From Erwinia amylovora (lineage in GTDB: Bacteria > Pseudomonadota > Gammaproteobacteria > Enterobacterales > Enterobacteriaceae), in NCBI RefSeq assembly GCF_017161565.1, contig NZ_CP066796.1, positions 2,480,001-2,544,000 on the forward strand: 64,000 nt of DNA. The letters are read 5' to 3'. Position 1 is the stretch's first letter. Every line of letters begins with the position of its first letter. Positions 31,846-41,657 of this stretch are shown here, piece by piece. Position numbers and translations under genes: made by a program. The notes under the pieces were generated by a model. It did not search any database. It saw nothing but the letters and a program-made list of their open reading frames with translations, and was not told the DNA's origin.

Positions 31846-32098
31846 TCAGAGAGATTTAACCCGAACAGTGTTAACCAGAATGCCTGTGCACGCCACGGCA
31901 GGGTGATAAAAGTGCGGGAGCGAGCACGGTTCAGCTGCCTGCGCGCGTGCTTTGTCACTCAGGTGGCAAAGCATGGCCTGTGGCTGTTGCTGAAATGCGC
32001 GCTATAGCTGGCTGTGCAGTCGGGTTATCCAGATTGGCACCCACCGTCACCACCGCAGCAGGCTGCTGTTTCCCCGGTATGACAACGCTTGATGGCAT
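31846..32098 (-). pseudogene. yfcZ: Decayed yfcZ
   Basis: E. coli has yfcZ (about 94 residues) between fadI and fadL. No intact copy is present, but pieces of it read on the reverse strand in the right order with frameshifts: a GETAACC segment (near 32060) matching the ETPVCC of YfcZ, then PDCTASYSAHFSN (near 32000) matching SDCTASYSRVFAN, then LSDKARAQAAEPC (near 31940) matching LTEKARSVESEPC, and a stop at 31846. YfcZ belongs to the YfcZ/YiiS family of unknown function. Confidence 0.7.
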
Positions 32099-32376
32099 CA
32101 GTGGTACCTTTGGCGGCTACCAGCCTTTTCAGGCGGCAGCTCAATTTGTAAGGATGTCAGTTTACGCCCGGCTTTATTTCGCCTTCACGGGTATGCGCTT
32201 GTCAGGGGCTTGAGTGACAGAAATCACACGCTTGCTTGCTGCAAAACCGTTCTGCAGGAAAGGAATGGCCATCAGATGTAAGTTTTTTGTTAAGCAGATC
32301 TCTTTTTCAACATCATTTTGCCTCAAAGAAAAAAACAATATTGCAAGTTGTTTACTGCTCATACCTATACTGGCAG

Positions 32377-32393
32377 CACTGGTCTGATTTGTT
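32377..32393 (+). promoter_or_regulatory. FadR operator upstream of fadL
   Basis: CACTGGTCTGATTTGTT fits the FadR consensus closely. It lies about 85 bp before the fadL start, where FadR would repress transcription in the absence of long-chain acyl-CoA. The 670-bp gap between fadI and fadL holds only this site and the decayed yfcZ. Confidence 0.75.
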
Positions 32394-32478
32394 CGCCGTG
32401 TTCCAGTCCCTACAATCCCTTTTTTTTGTTACTTATGGTAACAGATCTTAATAATAATCAGATAATGAGGTTGTGGTT

Positions 32479-33813
32479 ATGAACCATAAAAACCTGCTTG
32501 CTAAATCTGCCCTCACAGCGGCAGTGGCGTTAGTTTCTTCCCATGCTTTAGCGGCTGGCTTCCAGCTAAACGAATTCTCAACCATTGGTTTGGGGCGCGC
32601 TTATTCTGGCGAAGGCGCCATGGGAGATACTGCGGCTTCCGCCAGCCGCAACCCGGCAACCATGGCATTAATGGATCGCCCGATGTTTTCCATCGGCGCG
32701 GTGTTTATCGATCCTGATGTCAACGTTGACGGGCAGTCCGCTTCCGCCAACAGCCTGAGGGCCAATAACATCGCCCCAACGCAGTGGGTCCCCAACATCC
32801 ACTATGTGCAACCTCTTAGTGACCGCTGGTGGGTGGGGGCTTCTGCTACCAGCAATTATGGTTTGGCGACAGAATTTAACGATGGCTACGCGGGCGGTCC
32901 GTTTGCTGGCAAAACCGACCTGATGACCATGAACCTTAATTTGAGCACTGCTTATCGCCTTAACCGGCATTTTAGCTTTGGTATCGGCCTTGACGCCGTA
33001 TACGCACGGGCAAAAATTGAGCGCACTATTGGTGAACTGGGGGCGTTATTGCCCGCTTACGGCCTGCCAGCTGCGCCAGCAGATACTCAAATCGCCCATC
33101 TGAAAGGGGATGAGTGGGGATATGGCTGGAATGCCGGCGCTCTGTACGAAGTTGACGATAATAACCGCTTTGGCCTGAGCTACCGATCGGAAGTCAAAAT
33201 TGACTTTGACGGAGATTATCGCAGCGCTGTGCCGGTGGCATATAACGCGATTGGCTCTCAGTTTGGCTTACCGACGGGGACCGGCGGTAATACCGTGCCC
33301 GGTTCATTGTCTCTGCATCTGCCGGAAATGTGGGAAGTGTCCGGTTACCATAAGGTCGCGCCTCAATGGGCGGTACATTACAGCATGGCCTATACCAGCT
33401 GGAGCCAGTTCCAGCAGTTGAAAGCCACCGGCAGCAATGGTCAGGAACTGTTCTATAAAGATGAAAGCTACCACGATGCCTGGCGCATCGCGTTGGGAAC
33501 CAGTTATTTCTACGATAAAAACTGGACCTTCCGCAGCGGTATTGCATTCGATGACAGCCCGGTTCCGGCTGGTAAGCGCTCCATTTCCATCCCCGATCAG
33601 GATCGGCTGTGGTTAAGCGCCGGCACCTCGTATGCATTTAATGAAAATGCCTCAGTTGACGTAGGCGTCTCTTATATGCATGGTCAGAGGGTCACCGTTA
33701 AAGAGGGCAACGATCCGGTTGCCAGTCGCCAGAATGGTCAGTCAACACCTTATGTCTTTAATTCCAGCGGCAAAGCCTGGTTGTATGGCGCAAGCTTTAA
33801 CTATAAGTTCTGA
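32479..33813 (+). CDS. fadL: FadL, outer membrane long-chain fatty acid transporter
   Basis: FadL is a 14-stranded outer membrane beta-barrel with an N-terminal hatch through which long-chain fatty acids diffuse to FadD. The 444-residue precursor has a signal peptide ([25 protein letters not shown]) and a mature start [22 protein letters not shown] typical of the family. It ends in GASFNYKF with the aromatic C-terminal residue used in barrel assembly. A GTG two codons upstream (32473) is the alternative start. Confidence 0.97.
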   Translation: MNHKNLLAKSALTAAVALVSSHALAAGFQLNEFSTIGLGRAYSGEGAMGDTAASASRNPATMALMDRPMFSIGAVFIDPDVNVDGQSASANSLRANNIAPTQWVPNIHYVQPLSDRWWVGASATSNYGLATEFNDGYAGGPFAGKTDLMTMNLNLSTAYRLNRHFSFGIGLDAVYARAKIERTIGELGALLPAYGLPAAPADTQIAHLKGDEWGYGWNAGALYEVDDNNRFGLSYRSEVKIDFDGDYRSAVPVAYNAIGSQFGLPTGTGGNTVPGSLSLHLPEMWEVSGYHKVAPQWAVHYSMAYTSWSQFQQLKATGSNGQELFYKDESYHDAWRIALGTSYFYDKNWTFRSGIAFDDSPVPAGKRSISIPDQDRLWLSAGTSYAFNENASVDVGVSYMHGQRVTVKEGNDPVASRQNGQSTPYVFNSSGKAWLYGASFNYKF

Positions 33814-33833
33814 GTCAATCCCGGCTTAACCCG

Positions 33834-33860
33834 AAAAAACCCCGCGCCTGGCGGGGTTTT
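33834..33860. terminator. Bidirectional terminator between fadL and mlaA
   Basis: CCCCGC (33840-33845), loop GCCTG, GCGGGG (33851-33856) followed by TTTT on the + strand and preceded by AAAAAA, which gives a T-run on the - strand. It lies between the converging fadL and mlaA genes and can serve both. Confidence 0.9.
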
Positions 33861-33874
33861 CTGTTATACGCCTG

Positions 33875-34636
33875 TTACTGCGCATCGATATTGCCAATAT
33901 CGCCTTGGATCGCCGCGGCGTTAGGATTTTCCTGCGGGATTAACTTGCCGTCACTGGCCAGGAAATCGTGATGCTGGAAGTAGGCCGCGCGCATAAACGC
34001 GTAAGGATCGTTTGAGTTTCTGACGATGGCATCCGAGTCCAACAGCTGGGCGCGGGTTTCAATCCCTTCCACTGCCCACTTACCGGCAGACATCCACCAT
34101 GTCAGCCAGCTAAGCGGCGGATAGATATAATCCACCATGCCACCCACGTTTTCACGCGGCGTAAAGCCACCGTAGCCCGGGAGTTCAACATAGGTGCCGT
34201 AACCCACGCCGTAGTGACCGAGGGTACTGCCGAAAGCGCGGTTCTCTTCTTTTGCCAGTTTCGGGTTGGCCATGCTTGCGACGTCAATCAGTCCGCCCAT
34301 CCCTAACAGGGTATTAAGGAAGAAGCGATTGAAGTGAACCATCGCCTTGTACGGTTCCCCTTCAATGAAATAGTTAACCATTGAGGCAGGCTCACCCAGG
34401 TTACTGGTGAAATTGCTCAGTCCGTTACGGGCAGGGAGCGGCAAATAATCACGCCATGCTACCGCCACCGGACGTACAACATACGGGTCGAGCACGTTGT
34501 AGTTAAAATTGAACATGGTGCGGTTGAAGCCTTCCAGCGGATCGGAATGCCCCGCTGGTTCATCCGCCGTTGGTGAACTGGCACAGCCCACCATCAGTAC
34601 GCTTGCCAGTGCTAAGCCCGTCAGGCGATAGTTCAT
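33875..34636 (-). CDS. mlaA: MlaA (VacJ), outer membrane lipoprotein of the Mla pathway
   Basis: MlaA sits with OmpF/OmpC in the outer membrane and passes mislocalised phospholipids from the outer leaflet to periplasmic MlaC. The 253-residue precursor has a lipoprotein signal peptide with lipobox LMVGC, then the family core SDPLEGFNRTMFNFNYNVLDPYVVRPVA and FGSTLGHYGVGYGTYVELPGYGGFTPREN. It lies next to fadL as in E. coli. Confidence 0.96.
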   Translation of the reverse strand: MNYRLTGLALASVLMVGCASSPTADEPAGHSDPLEGFNRTMFNFNYNVLDPYVVRPVAVAWRDYLPLPARNGLSNFTSNLGEPASMVNYFIEGEPYKAMVHFNRFFLNTLLGMGGLIDVASMANPKLAKEENRAFGSTLGHYGVGYGTYVELPGYGGFTPRENVGGMVDYIYPPLSWLTWWMSAGKWAVEGIETRAQLLDSDAIVRNSNDPYAFMRAAYFQHHDFLASDGKLIPQENPNAAAIQGDIGNIDAQ

Positions 34637-34675
34637 AGTTATCTCCCAGTACTGCTTTTTGTGAATTCTCGCCCG

Positions 34676-35881
34676 CTACTGCCGGTTTATGTCAACGGCA
34701 AGCTGCTGTTGACCCGTGAATGGCGTTACCGCACTCAGACCGTACCAGTCACCGGGTTGCGGATTAGCGCTACCGTCGCGTGAAATGCGTATGCGCACCT
34801 GCAACTGACGCTGCGCGGATAACACGCGATCCGGCATCATGGCATGACTGTCGTCCAGCGTGAGTGATAAAGGAAAATGGCTCAACGGCACTTTTTTTAC
34901 CGCGACCGGAACCGGTGAAATGCCATCCGTTACAGAAATATACAACACTCCGCGCAACGGCAACATTTTTTCTGCTGCATCTGACAATTTTACCGTCAAT
35001 GCCAGCTGGCTTTCCTGTAAACCCGAGGCGCTTTTGGCCTGAGCGATACTGCGCCGGATCGGGACGACCCGCTTATCGTCAGCCGGTAACAGCTGCAGCA
35101 TTTTCTGCCAGATACCCATCGCATGGGCGTAGTTTTGCAGGCTGAAGTCATTAAATGCCAGTAATCCCAGCAGCTGTAAATTGCGCTCATCATGGCTGAC
35201 CATCTCGTTCAGCATGGCGTTCGCCTCGCGGTTATCCTGCGGGTCGCCGGAACGGGCCAGCACCTCAACATAGCCGATCTTCGCCCCGGCATTGTTGGGG
35301 GACAGCTGCGAAGCACGACGAAAGGCCTGCGAGGCGCTGGTGGCATTATTCAGCGCCATATCGAGACGCCCCAGCAGCATCCAGTCGTTCACATTTTCAG
35401 GATACTGCTGTAGCTCAGTGCGTAGGCCCAGCGCCAGCCTTGCCAGCTGCTCCATCGTTAGCGGGCGAGCATTGGGGTTCATCGCCTGTGCGCGCAGTGC
35501 GGGCAGCTCGTTTTGCACTTGCTGCCAGGCCAGCAGCTGTTGCAGCCCCCCCGCCTTTAAATAGACGCCGCAGCTGACTAACAGCAAGACCACTACCCCA
35601 GGCAGCAATACCCGGCGGCTAACCTGGCGCTGGATCACGGGCGACCGTTCAGGAATATCCATGAGCAGGGCGAGTTGCAGTTCGCGTACCATTTCCGGCC
35701 GGTCGTCAACCACGCCTTGTGCTTCATCGTCTTCCAGTTCACGCAGTCGCTGATGATAAAAGCGCTGGTTTAACGTGTCGCGATCGTTCGCGCTGGCGCT
35801 GTTACCACGGCTGCCTGCCAGCACGACCAGCACGCAGCTCGCCACCAGCAGCAGCGCAATAATCAGCCAAAATCCGCTCAT
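34676..35881 (-). CDS. ccmI: CcmI, c-type cytochrome biogenesis protein
   Basis: CcmI is the apocytochrome-chaperone part of the haem ligation complex. The 401-residue protein has an N-terminal membrane segment (FWLIIALLLVASCVLVVLA), a second membrane helix after about residue 90 (VLLPGVVVLLLVSCGVYL), and a periplasmic TPR region (DWMLLGRLDMALNNATSASQAFRRA; YAHAMGIWQKML) followed by a beta-rich C-terminus. In E. coli these domains are fused to CcmH; here they are a separate gene overlapping ccmH by 4 bases. Confidence 0.93.
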   Translation of the reverse strand: MSGFWLIIALLLVASCVLVVLAGSRGNSASANDRDTLNQRFYHQRLRELEDDEAQGVVDDRPEMVRELQLALLMDIPERSPVIQRQVSRRVLLPGVVVLLLVSCGVYLKAGGLQQLLAWQQVQNELPALRAQAMNPNARPLTMEQLARLALGLRTELQQYPENVNDWMLLGRLDMALNNATSASQAFRRASQLSPNNAGAKIGYVEVLARSGDPQDNREANAMLNEMVSHDERNLQLLGLLAFNDFSLQNYAHAMGIWQKMLQLLPADDKRVVPIRRSIAQAKSASGLQESQLALTVKLSDAAEKMLPLRGVLYISVTDGISPVPVAVKKVPLSHFPLSLTLDDSHAMMPDRVLSAQRQLQVRIRISRDGSANPQPGDWYGLSAVTPFTGQQQLAVDINRQ

Positions 35882-36339
35882 GGTTGCTTGCCGTTTTTGT
35901 GTAACAGAGCACGAAGACGCTGCTGCTGCCGGGCATCCAGTACCAGGGGAGGACGGCGCCTGCGACTGCGCAGAATGATGACCAGTGCGCCAATGGCGAC
36001 AAACAGCGCCGGGCCAGCCCAGAGGATCAGAGTTAATGGAGTGAGCGGTGGCTGGTACGAGACAAAATTGCCGTAGCGCGCCACCATATAATCTTTAATC
36101 TGTTCTGGCGTCTGCCCGGCGCGCAGCAGCTGATACACTTTGCGCCGCATATCCCCGGCGATCATGGCGTTAGAATCGGCAATGCTGTTGTTCTGGCATT
36201 TAGGGCAGCGCAGCGATTCGGTCAGATGACGGAACTGCTGCTGCCGGGCAACGGAGTCAAACGGGTAAATATCACCGCTATCGGCCTGAGCCAGGCAGCT
36301 GAACAACAGCGTGACCAGCAGGATCAGGTAACGCTTCAC
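35878..36339 (-). CDS. ccmH: CcmH, thioredoxin-like apocytochrome c reductase
   Basis: CcmH takes part in reducing the CXXCH cysteines of apocytochrome c and in haem ligation. The 153-residue protein has a signal peptide (MKRYLILLVTLLFSCLAQA), the conserved LRCPKCQNNSIADSNA with the active-site RCxxC, and a C-terminal membrane helix (LILWAGPALFVAIGALVIIL). The GTG at 36339 gives the family start and overlaps the ccmG stop (GTGA); it is preceded by AGGAGG-like sequence. It corresponds to the first half of E. coli CcmH. Confidence 0.94.
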   Translation of the reverse strand: MKRYLILLVTLLFSCLAQADSGDIYPFDSVARQQQFRHLTESLRCPKCQNNSIADSNAMIAGDMRRKVYQLLRAGQTPEQIKDYMVARYGNFVSYQPPLTPLTLILWAGPALFVAIGALVIILRSRRRRPPLVLDARQQQRLRALLHKNGKQP

Positions 36340-36893
36340 GCTCCGCCCTCCTGGCCGTACTTCTGCCACAGCGGCTTCACTTCCCCGCCCCATACCCGCT
36401 CATTCAGCTCACCGGTGTGGCGATAGCGAATAATGCCGCGACCGTCGATCAGGAAAGTTTCCGGTGCGCCGTACACGCCGAGATCCAGCCCGAGCATGCC
36501 ATCCCCGTCATACAGGCTCAACGCATAGGGATCACCCAGGGTATTAAGCCAGCGAATGGCTTTCTGCCGATCGTCCTTGTAGTTCAGCCCCACCACGCGC
36601 ACTCCCTGCGTTGCCAGCGAGTTGAGGAACTGGTGTTCTGCATGACAGGTTGGGCACCAGGTAGCCCAGACGTTCAGCAGCAGCGGTTTACCGTCCTTCA
36701 GCACCGACTGGTCAAAGGTTTTACCCGGCTCATCCAGCGACTCCAGCTTAAACACCGGAACCGGTTTGCCCAGCAGCGCTGATTCAAGGCGCGTCGGATC
36801 GTCGCCTTCGGCATTACGGTTGAGCTGCCACAGCAGCGCGGCGGCCAACAGCAAAAACAGTACCAGCGGAATATAGAGAACTTTCTGGTTCAT
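36336..36893 (-). CDS. ccmG: CcmG (DsbE), membrane-anchored thiol-disulfide oxidoreductase
   Basis: CcmG supplies reducing power from DsbD to keep apocytochrome haem-binding cysteines reduced. The 185-residue protein has an N-terminal anchor (LYIPLVLFLLLAAALLWQL) and a thioredoxin fold with the WCPTC active site in LLNVWATWCPTCHAEH and the cis-proline region GVYGAPETFLIDG. Its start overlaps the ccmF stop by 4 bases. Confidence 0.96.
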   Translation of the reverse strand: MNQKVLYIPLVLFLLLAAALLWQLNRNAEGDDPTRLESALLGKPVPVFKLESLDEPGKTFDQSVLKDGKPLLLNVWATWCPTCHAEHQFLNSLATQGVRVVGLNYKDDRQKAIRWLNTLGDPYALSLYDGDGMLGLDLGVYGAPETFLIDGRGIIRYRHTGELNERVWGGEVKPLWQKYGQEGGA

Positions 36894-38845
36894 AGCGGAT
36901 CCTCTGGCGATTGTTTACGCACGCGGTAGCGTGGGTCCAGCAGGCATAAAACGCCGCCGAGCGCCATCAACACGCCGCCAAACCAAATCCAGCGCACAAA
37001 AGGTTTATAATACAGACGTACCGCCCACGAGTCGCCGTCCAGCTCCTCGCCCAATGCGGCATAGAGATCGCGGGTGAAGCCGCCGTCAATCGCCGCCTCC
37101 GTCATCATCGTGCGCGCCGCGCTGTAGTAGCGTTTTTCGGCGCGCAGCGTGGCTTCGTCATGGCCGTTGCGGGTGACGTCAATCAGGCCAACGCCACCGG
37201 AATAGTTCGGCCCCTGCAAGCGGGCTACATCGCGAAACGTGAAGTGATACTGATTGATATCCACGCTATCCCCGGCCTTCATGCGCACATCGCGCTCCAC
37301 GCTGTAGTTCTGACTAAAGGCAATACCAATCACCGTCACCGCCACGCCGAGGTGGCCCAGCACCATGCCCCAGTGGCTGCGCGACAGGTGGCGCAGACCG
37401 CTGAAGAAGCGATGGCGATGAGTGGCGCGTTCGTGCAGCTCGATCAGCGTCAGGATAATCACCCACAGCGCCATCAGCAGCCCCACCACCGTCATTGCCT
37501 CAATGCGATCCTGCATCAGCCACGGCAGCAGGATTGACAGCAGCAGCGTCGCCACCAGCGCCAGCGCCAGCCGTTTCCACAGTTTCTGCGGCTCGTCACG
37601 CCGCCAGCGCACCAGAGGCCCGATGCCGAGCAGCAGCGCCAGCGGGGCCATCAGCCAGCTGAACAGCGTATTAAAGAACGGCTCGCCGATGGAGATCGTG
37701 CCAAGACCGAGCTGCTTATGCACCAGCGGCAGCAGCGTGCCGAGCAGCACCACCAGCATGGCAGCAATCAGCAGCACGTTATTACCCAGCAGGAAAGATT
37801 CACGCGACCAGACTTCATTCTGTACCCGGCTGCGCACCTTGCCACCGTTGATGGCGTACAGCAGCAGCGATCCGCCGATAACGATGATCAGGAAGGCGAG
37901 AATAAACATGCCGCGCGCCGGATCGGAGGCAAATGCGTGCACCGATACCAGCACCCCGGAGCGCACCAGGAATGTACCTAACAGACTGAGGGAAAAAGCG
38001 GTAATCGCCAGCAGCACGGTCCAGGCTTTGAAGGTGCCGCGTTTTTCAGTGACCGCCAGTGAGTGGATCAGCGCCGTACCGGCCAGCCACGGCATAAACG
38101 AGGCGTTTTCTACCGGGTCCCAGAACCACCAGCCGCCCCAGCCGAGTTCGTAGTAAGCCCACGCCGACCCCAGCACAATGCCAATGGTGAGAAACACCCA
38201 GGCGGCCGTGGTCCACGGACGCGACCAGCGCGACCAGGCCGTATCAAGCCGCCCGGTCATCAGCGAAGCAATTGCAAAGGCAAACGCTACCGAGAAACCC
38301 ACATAGCCCATATACAGCAGCGGCGGATGGAAGATCAGTCCGATATCCTGCAGCATTGGATTAAGGTCGCTGCCCTCAATCGGAAAATCCGGTAGCGTGC
38401 GGCTAAACGGATTCGAGGTGAGCGTGATAAACAGCAGGAAACCGAGATTGATCATGCCCATCACCGCCAATACGCGGGCAATCGCCTCCAGCGGCATCGT
38501 GCGGCTAAGCAGCGCCAACGCCAGCGTCCAGCCGCTAAGCAGTAAAACCCAGAGCAGCAGCGAGCCTTCATGCGCCCCCCAGCTGGCAGCGACCCGATAA
38601 TAAACCGGCAGCAGCGTGTTGGAGTTAGCCGCCACGTAGGCCACGCTGAAATCATTGACCACAAAAGCATGTACCAGAATCAAAAAGGCGGCGGCGATGC
38701 AGGCAAAGAGCGCACAGGACAGTGGACGAGCCAGCCCCATCAGCCGCAAATCCTGGCGCGCGGCGCCCCATAGCGGATAGGCGCTAAGCAGCAATGACAG
38801 CGCCAGCGCCAGGCACAGCAGAAAACTGCCAATTTCAGGGATCAT
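36890..38845 (-). CDS. ccmF: CcmF, haem lyase subunit
   Basis: CcmF takes haem from holo-CcmE and attaches it to apocytochrome c together with CcmH and CcmI. The 651-residue polytopic protein carries the tryptophan-rich WWD motif ([20 protein letters not shown], about residues 235-255) and conserved periplasmic histidines in [13 protein letters not shown] and [13 protein letters not shown]. Length matches the family. It starts inside the end of ccmE. Confidence 0.97.
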   Translation of the reverse strand: MIPEIGSFLLCLALALSLLLSAYPLWGAARQDLRLMGLARPLSCALFACIAAAFLILVHAFVVNDFSVAYVAANSNTLLPVYYRVAASWGAHEGSLLLWVLLLSGWTLALALLSRTMPLEAIARVLAVMGMINLGFLLFITLTSNPFSRTLPDFPIEGSDLNPMLQDIGLIFHPPLLYMGYVGFSVAFAFAIASLMTGRLDTAWSRWSRPWTTAAWVFLTIGIVLGSAWAYYELGWGGWWFWDPVENASFMPWLAGTALIHSLAVTEKRGTFKAWTVLLAITAFSLSLLGTFLVRSGVLVSVHAFASDPARGMFILAFLIIVIGGSLLLYAINGGKVRSRVQNEVWSRESFLLGNNVLLIAAMLVVLLGTLLPLVHKQLGLGTISIGEPFFNTLFSWLMAPLALLLGIGPLVRWRRDEPQKLWKRLALALVATLLLSILLPWLMQDRIEAMTVVGLLMALWVIILTLIELHERATHRHRFFSGLRHLSRSHWGMVLGHLGVAVTVIGIAFSQNYSVERDVRMKAGDSVDINQYHFTFRDVARLQGPNYSGGVGLIDVTRNGHDEATLRAEKRYYSAARTMMTEAAIDGGFTRDLYAALGEELDGDSWAVRLYYKPFVRWIWFGGVLMALGGVLCLLDPRYRVRKQSPEDPL

Positions 38846-39324
38846 GACGACCTCACGCTGTTGTCGCCAGCGACCGGGGCAGAATGGTTGTTCTTCATCG
38901 CTTCATTAATTTCAGGCGGCGTGTATTTTTCATCGTGTTTCGCCAGCACCTCTTTGGCGATAACGTGAGTGGCGTCCCGTAAGACGCCCTGTGCCACCAC
39001 GCCCTGCCCTTCCCGGAATAAGTCCGGCAGGATGCCATCGTAGCTGACGCTAATCACCCCGCTGGCATCGTAAAGTTTGAATACCACCTGCAAAGAATGC
39101 GGGTCACGCTTAACGCTGCCTGGCATCACCATTCCCCCCACGCGCAGCCGCTGGCCCGTTTCCGGCTTCAGCTGTCGATCCCCTTTGCCATTGATCATTT
39201 CGCCCGGGGTATAAAACAGATCGATGTTGGCGCGCAGTGCGTACATCACCAGCGCCGTTGCCAGCCCCAGTCCGACCAGCAACACCATCAGCAGTACCAG
39301 GCGATGTTTACGACGGGGGGTCAT
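38842..39324 (-). CDS. ccmE: CcmE, haem chaperone
   Basis: CcmE binds haem covalently in the periplasm through a histidine and hands it to CcmF. The 160-residue protein has one N-terminal membrane helix ([22 protein letters not shown]), an OB-fold domain ([34 protein letters not shown]) and the haem-linking histidine and tyrosine in [13 protein letters not shown]. Confidence 0.96.
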   Translation of the reverse strand: MTPRRKHRLVLLMVLLVGLGLATALVMYALRANIDLFYTPGEMINGKGDRQLKPETGQRLRVGGMVMPGSVKRDPHSLQVVFKLYDASGVISVSYDGILPDLFREGQGVVAQGVLRDATHVIAKEVLAKHDEKYTPPEINEAMKNNHSAPVAGDNSVRSS

Positions 39325-39554
39325 GCTTGCTCCCCGGCAACGGCCTGTGTCGCGGTTTTTACTTTTGCCGCCTGCATACGCTGCTCACGCGCCTGACGCC
39401 GACGGATGTCGGCCAGCAGACGACGGCGCTGCCAGCAGGTATGCCCAACCAGCGCTGCAAAAGAGAGCAGAGTAAAGACGACTGCCAGCCAGACGTAGAA
39501 GGCATAGCCCCCCATGGCGAAGAAATCCGGCCAGGAGGAGAAAGCGGGCGTCAT
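39321..39554 (-). CDS. ccmD: CcmD, small haem exporter protein
   Basis: CcmD stabilises the CcmABC-CcmE complex and helps release holo-CcmE. The 77-residue protein begins [25 protein letters not shown], which matches the family, and has one membrane helix and a basic, coiled C-terminus ([18 protein letters not shown]). The ATG at 39554 overlaps ccmC by 4 bases; upstream codons in the same frame lie inside ccmC. Confidence 0.93.
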   Translation of the reverse strand: MTPAFSSWPDFFAMGGYAFYVWLAVVFTLLSFAALVGHTCWQRRRLLADIRRRQAREQRMQAAKVKTATQAVAGEQA

Positions 39555-40294
39555 ATTTTGCGTCCTCCCTTTGCGGCCAGCTCCGACACCCACGGGCGGT
39601 GGCGTTCAGCCTGCAACAGCAGATTGCGCAGACGCATCAGCGTCAGGGCAATAAACACCAACAGATAACCGAGAATAGACCAGCGCAGCGGCACGCGCAT
39701 GCTGGGATCGATGGCCTGCTGTAAAACGCCGGAAGAGCCTTGATGCAGGGTATTCCACCACTGCACCGAGTAGTGAATAACCGGGAGATTGACTACGCCA
39801 ACCAGCATCACAATACCCGCCGCGCGCCCGGCCATACGGCGATCGTCAACCGCGTGATAGAGCGCTATCGCTCCCGTATAAAGGAACAGCAGCACCAGTT
39901 CAGAGGTCAGACGCGCATCCCAGATCCACCAGGTCCCCCACATCGGTTTTCCCCAGGCGGAGCCGGTCACCAGGGCGATAAAGGTGAACACCGCACCGAC
40001 CGGAGCCATTGCCATTGCCGCAAGATCGGCGGTCTTCCACTGCCACACCAGCCCAATCAACGCAGCTGTCGCCATTGATACATAGATACCCATCGACCAG
40101 ATAGCGGCAGGCACATGAACATAGATAATGCGATAGCTGTTGCCCTGCTGATAATCTGAAGGAGCAAAGCCGAATCCCCACGCCCAGCCAAGCAGTAAAG
40201 CCGCAACGCCGGGAATGACAAACCACGGCACCAAACGGCCGCATAACCGGTACAGCCGCTCCGGCTTGCCCAGTTGATGTATCCATTTCAACAT
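39551..40294 (-). CDS. ccmC: CcmC, haem-handling protein
   Basis: CcmC binds haem and loads it onto CcmE. The 247-residue membrane protein has six helices, the WWD motif in MWGTWWIWDARLTSELVLLFLY (about residues 115-136), and conserved histidines in IIYVHVPAAIWSMGIY and VIHYSVQWWNTLHQG. The ATG at 40294 gives MLKWIHQLGKPERLYRL as in the family; the frame is open further upstream. Confidence 0.96.
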   Translation of the reverse strand: MLKWIHQLGKPERLYRLCGRLVPWFVIPGVAALLLGWAWGFGFAPSDYQQGNSYRIIYVHVPAAIWSMGIYVSMATAALIGLVWQWKTADLAAMAMAPVGAVFTFIALVTGSAWGKPMWGTWWIWDARLTSELVLLFLYTGAIALYHAVDDRRMAGRAAGIVMLVGVVNLPVIHYSVQWWNTLHQGSSGVLQQAIDPSMRVPLRWSILGYLLVFIALTLMRLRNLLLQAERHRPWVSELAAKGGRKI

Positions 40295-40383
40295 TGTTTT
40301 ATTGCTCACAATAAAAGTTGATGCGTGCTGTTTAGCCAACGGTGCTGACCGCGCGCGGTGTATCGCACCTGGCTATCGGCCAG

Positions 40384-41043
40384 TTAGTTCAGGCTTACGC
40401 GCAATGCTGCTGCGGTGGCAAAAGGTGCAATCGCGGCGCTGCCTGCCAGTATAGCTCCGAGCATAGCAAGATAGCCGTTTATCGCCAGCCCCTGCGTAGC
40501 GGCATCGATGGCCGCGCTGGCAAAAATCAGCACCGGCACCGCCAGCGGCAGCACCAGCAGACTGAGTAAAACCCCGCCGCGATGCAGCCCCACCGTCAGG
40601 CCAACGCCAATCGCGCCCAGCAGGCTTAGCGTTGGCGTGCCGAGTAATAATGTTAGCGCCATCGCTCGCCAGCTGGCGAAATCCAGCGCCAGCAACAGCG
40701 CAATCAGCGGCGACAGCAGCAGCAGCGGCAATCCGGTCACCAGCCAGTGAGCGGTGACTTTACTTATCACCGTCAAGGGAAGCGGCGCGGGCAGCAGCAA
40801 CAGCTGTTCCAGCGACCCATCAAGAAAATCATCGCGGAACAGCCGTTCCAGCGCCAGCAGTGACGACAGCAGCGCCGCTACCCAGACGATACCGGGAGCA
40901 ATACGCGCCAACAGCTGCGGATCCGCCCCCAATCCCAGGGGAAACAGCGTTACCACAATCAGAAAAAACCACAACGGGTTAAGGATGTCCGCAGCGCTGC
41001 GAAAAGCAATTCGCAACTCACGTTTCAGCACGGGGAAAAACAT
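40384..41043 (-). CDS. ccmB: CcmB, haem ABC exporter permease
   Basis: CcmB is the permease subunit that with CcmA and CcmC uses ATP to release holo-CcmE. The 219-residue protein has six hydrophobic segments and the family opening LKRELRIAFRSAADILNPLWFFLIV. It overlaps ccmA by one base. Confidence 0.95.
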   Translation of the reverse strand: MFFPVLKRELRIAFRSAADILNPLWFFLIVVTLFPLGLGADPQLLARIAPGIVWVAALLSSLLALERLFRDDFLDGSLEQLLLLPAPLPLTVISKVTAHWLVTGLPLLLLSPLIALLLALDFASWRAMALTLLLGTPTLSLLGAIGVGLTVGLHRGGVLLSLLVLPLAVPVLIFASAAIDAATQGLAINGYLAMLGAILAGSAAIAPFATAAALRVSLN

Positions 41044-41657
41044 CAGTCGCCCCCCGCGCTGAGAGAAATGCGGCGCAGATTGCGTACCGATGCGGGAAGC
41101 TCCTGGTGTGTCGTCAGAATAACGGCGCCACCTTGCTGCGTATGGTGCACAAACCGCGCCATCAGCTTTTCCACCCCGGATTGATCTATCGCCGTAAACG
41201 GCTCGTCAAGGATCCACAACGGCACCTGGCTTAACCATAGCCGGGCCAACGCCACACGACGCTGCTGACCGGCCGAAAGCTGTGCTACCGGCAGCTCTTC
41301 AAAACCGGGCAGGTCCACCTGCTCCAGCGCGTGCCACAGCTCGTCCTGCGAACACTGCGCATGCCAGAAACTCAGGTTTTCGAATGGGGTTAGCAGCGCC
41401 TTAATTCCGGGCTGGTGGCCAAGGTACAACAGGCTGGCATAATAATTTTCACGCTGGTGCTGAATAAGCTGCCGCCGCCAGAGCACCTGGCCCTGTTCTG
41501 CACGGCTCAGGCCAGCAAGGATACGCAGAAGAGAGGTTTTCCCCACGCCATTAGGCCCTTCAAGCTGCACAATATCGCCCGGTGATACGGTGAAACTGAG
41601 GTCGCTAAACAGCGCTCGCTCGTTGCGCAGACATGTCAGATTTCGGGCTGCCAGCAT
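41043..41657 (-). CDS. ccmA: CcmA, haem exporter ATP-binding protein
   Basis: CcmA is the ABC ATPase of the CcmABCD complex. The 204-residue protein has Walker [15 protein letters not shown], signature [15 protein letters not shown] and Walker [13 protein letters not shown]. The ATG at 41657 ([14 protein letters not shown]) fits the family. The same frame stays open upstream to 42134, about 160 more codons with no stop, but those codons are not ABC ATPase-like. It is the first gene of the nine-gene operon ccmABCDEFGHI, which here lies between mlaA and the argW region. Confidence 0.95.
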   Translation of the reverse strand: MLAARNLTCLRNERALFSDLSFTVSPGDIVQLEGPNGVGKTSLLRILAGLSRAEQGQVLWRRQLIQHQRENYYASLLYLGHQPGIKALLTPFENLSFWHAQCSQDELWHALEQVDLPGFEELPVAQLSAGQQRRVALARLWLSQVPLWILDEPFTAIDQSGVEKLMARFVHHTQQGGAVILTTHQELPASVRNLRRISLSAGGD

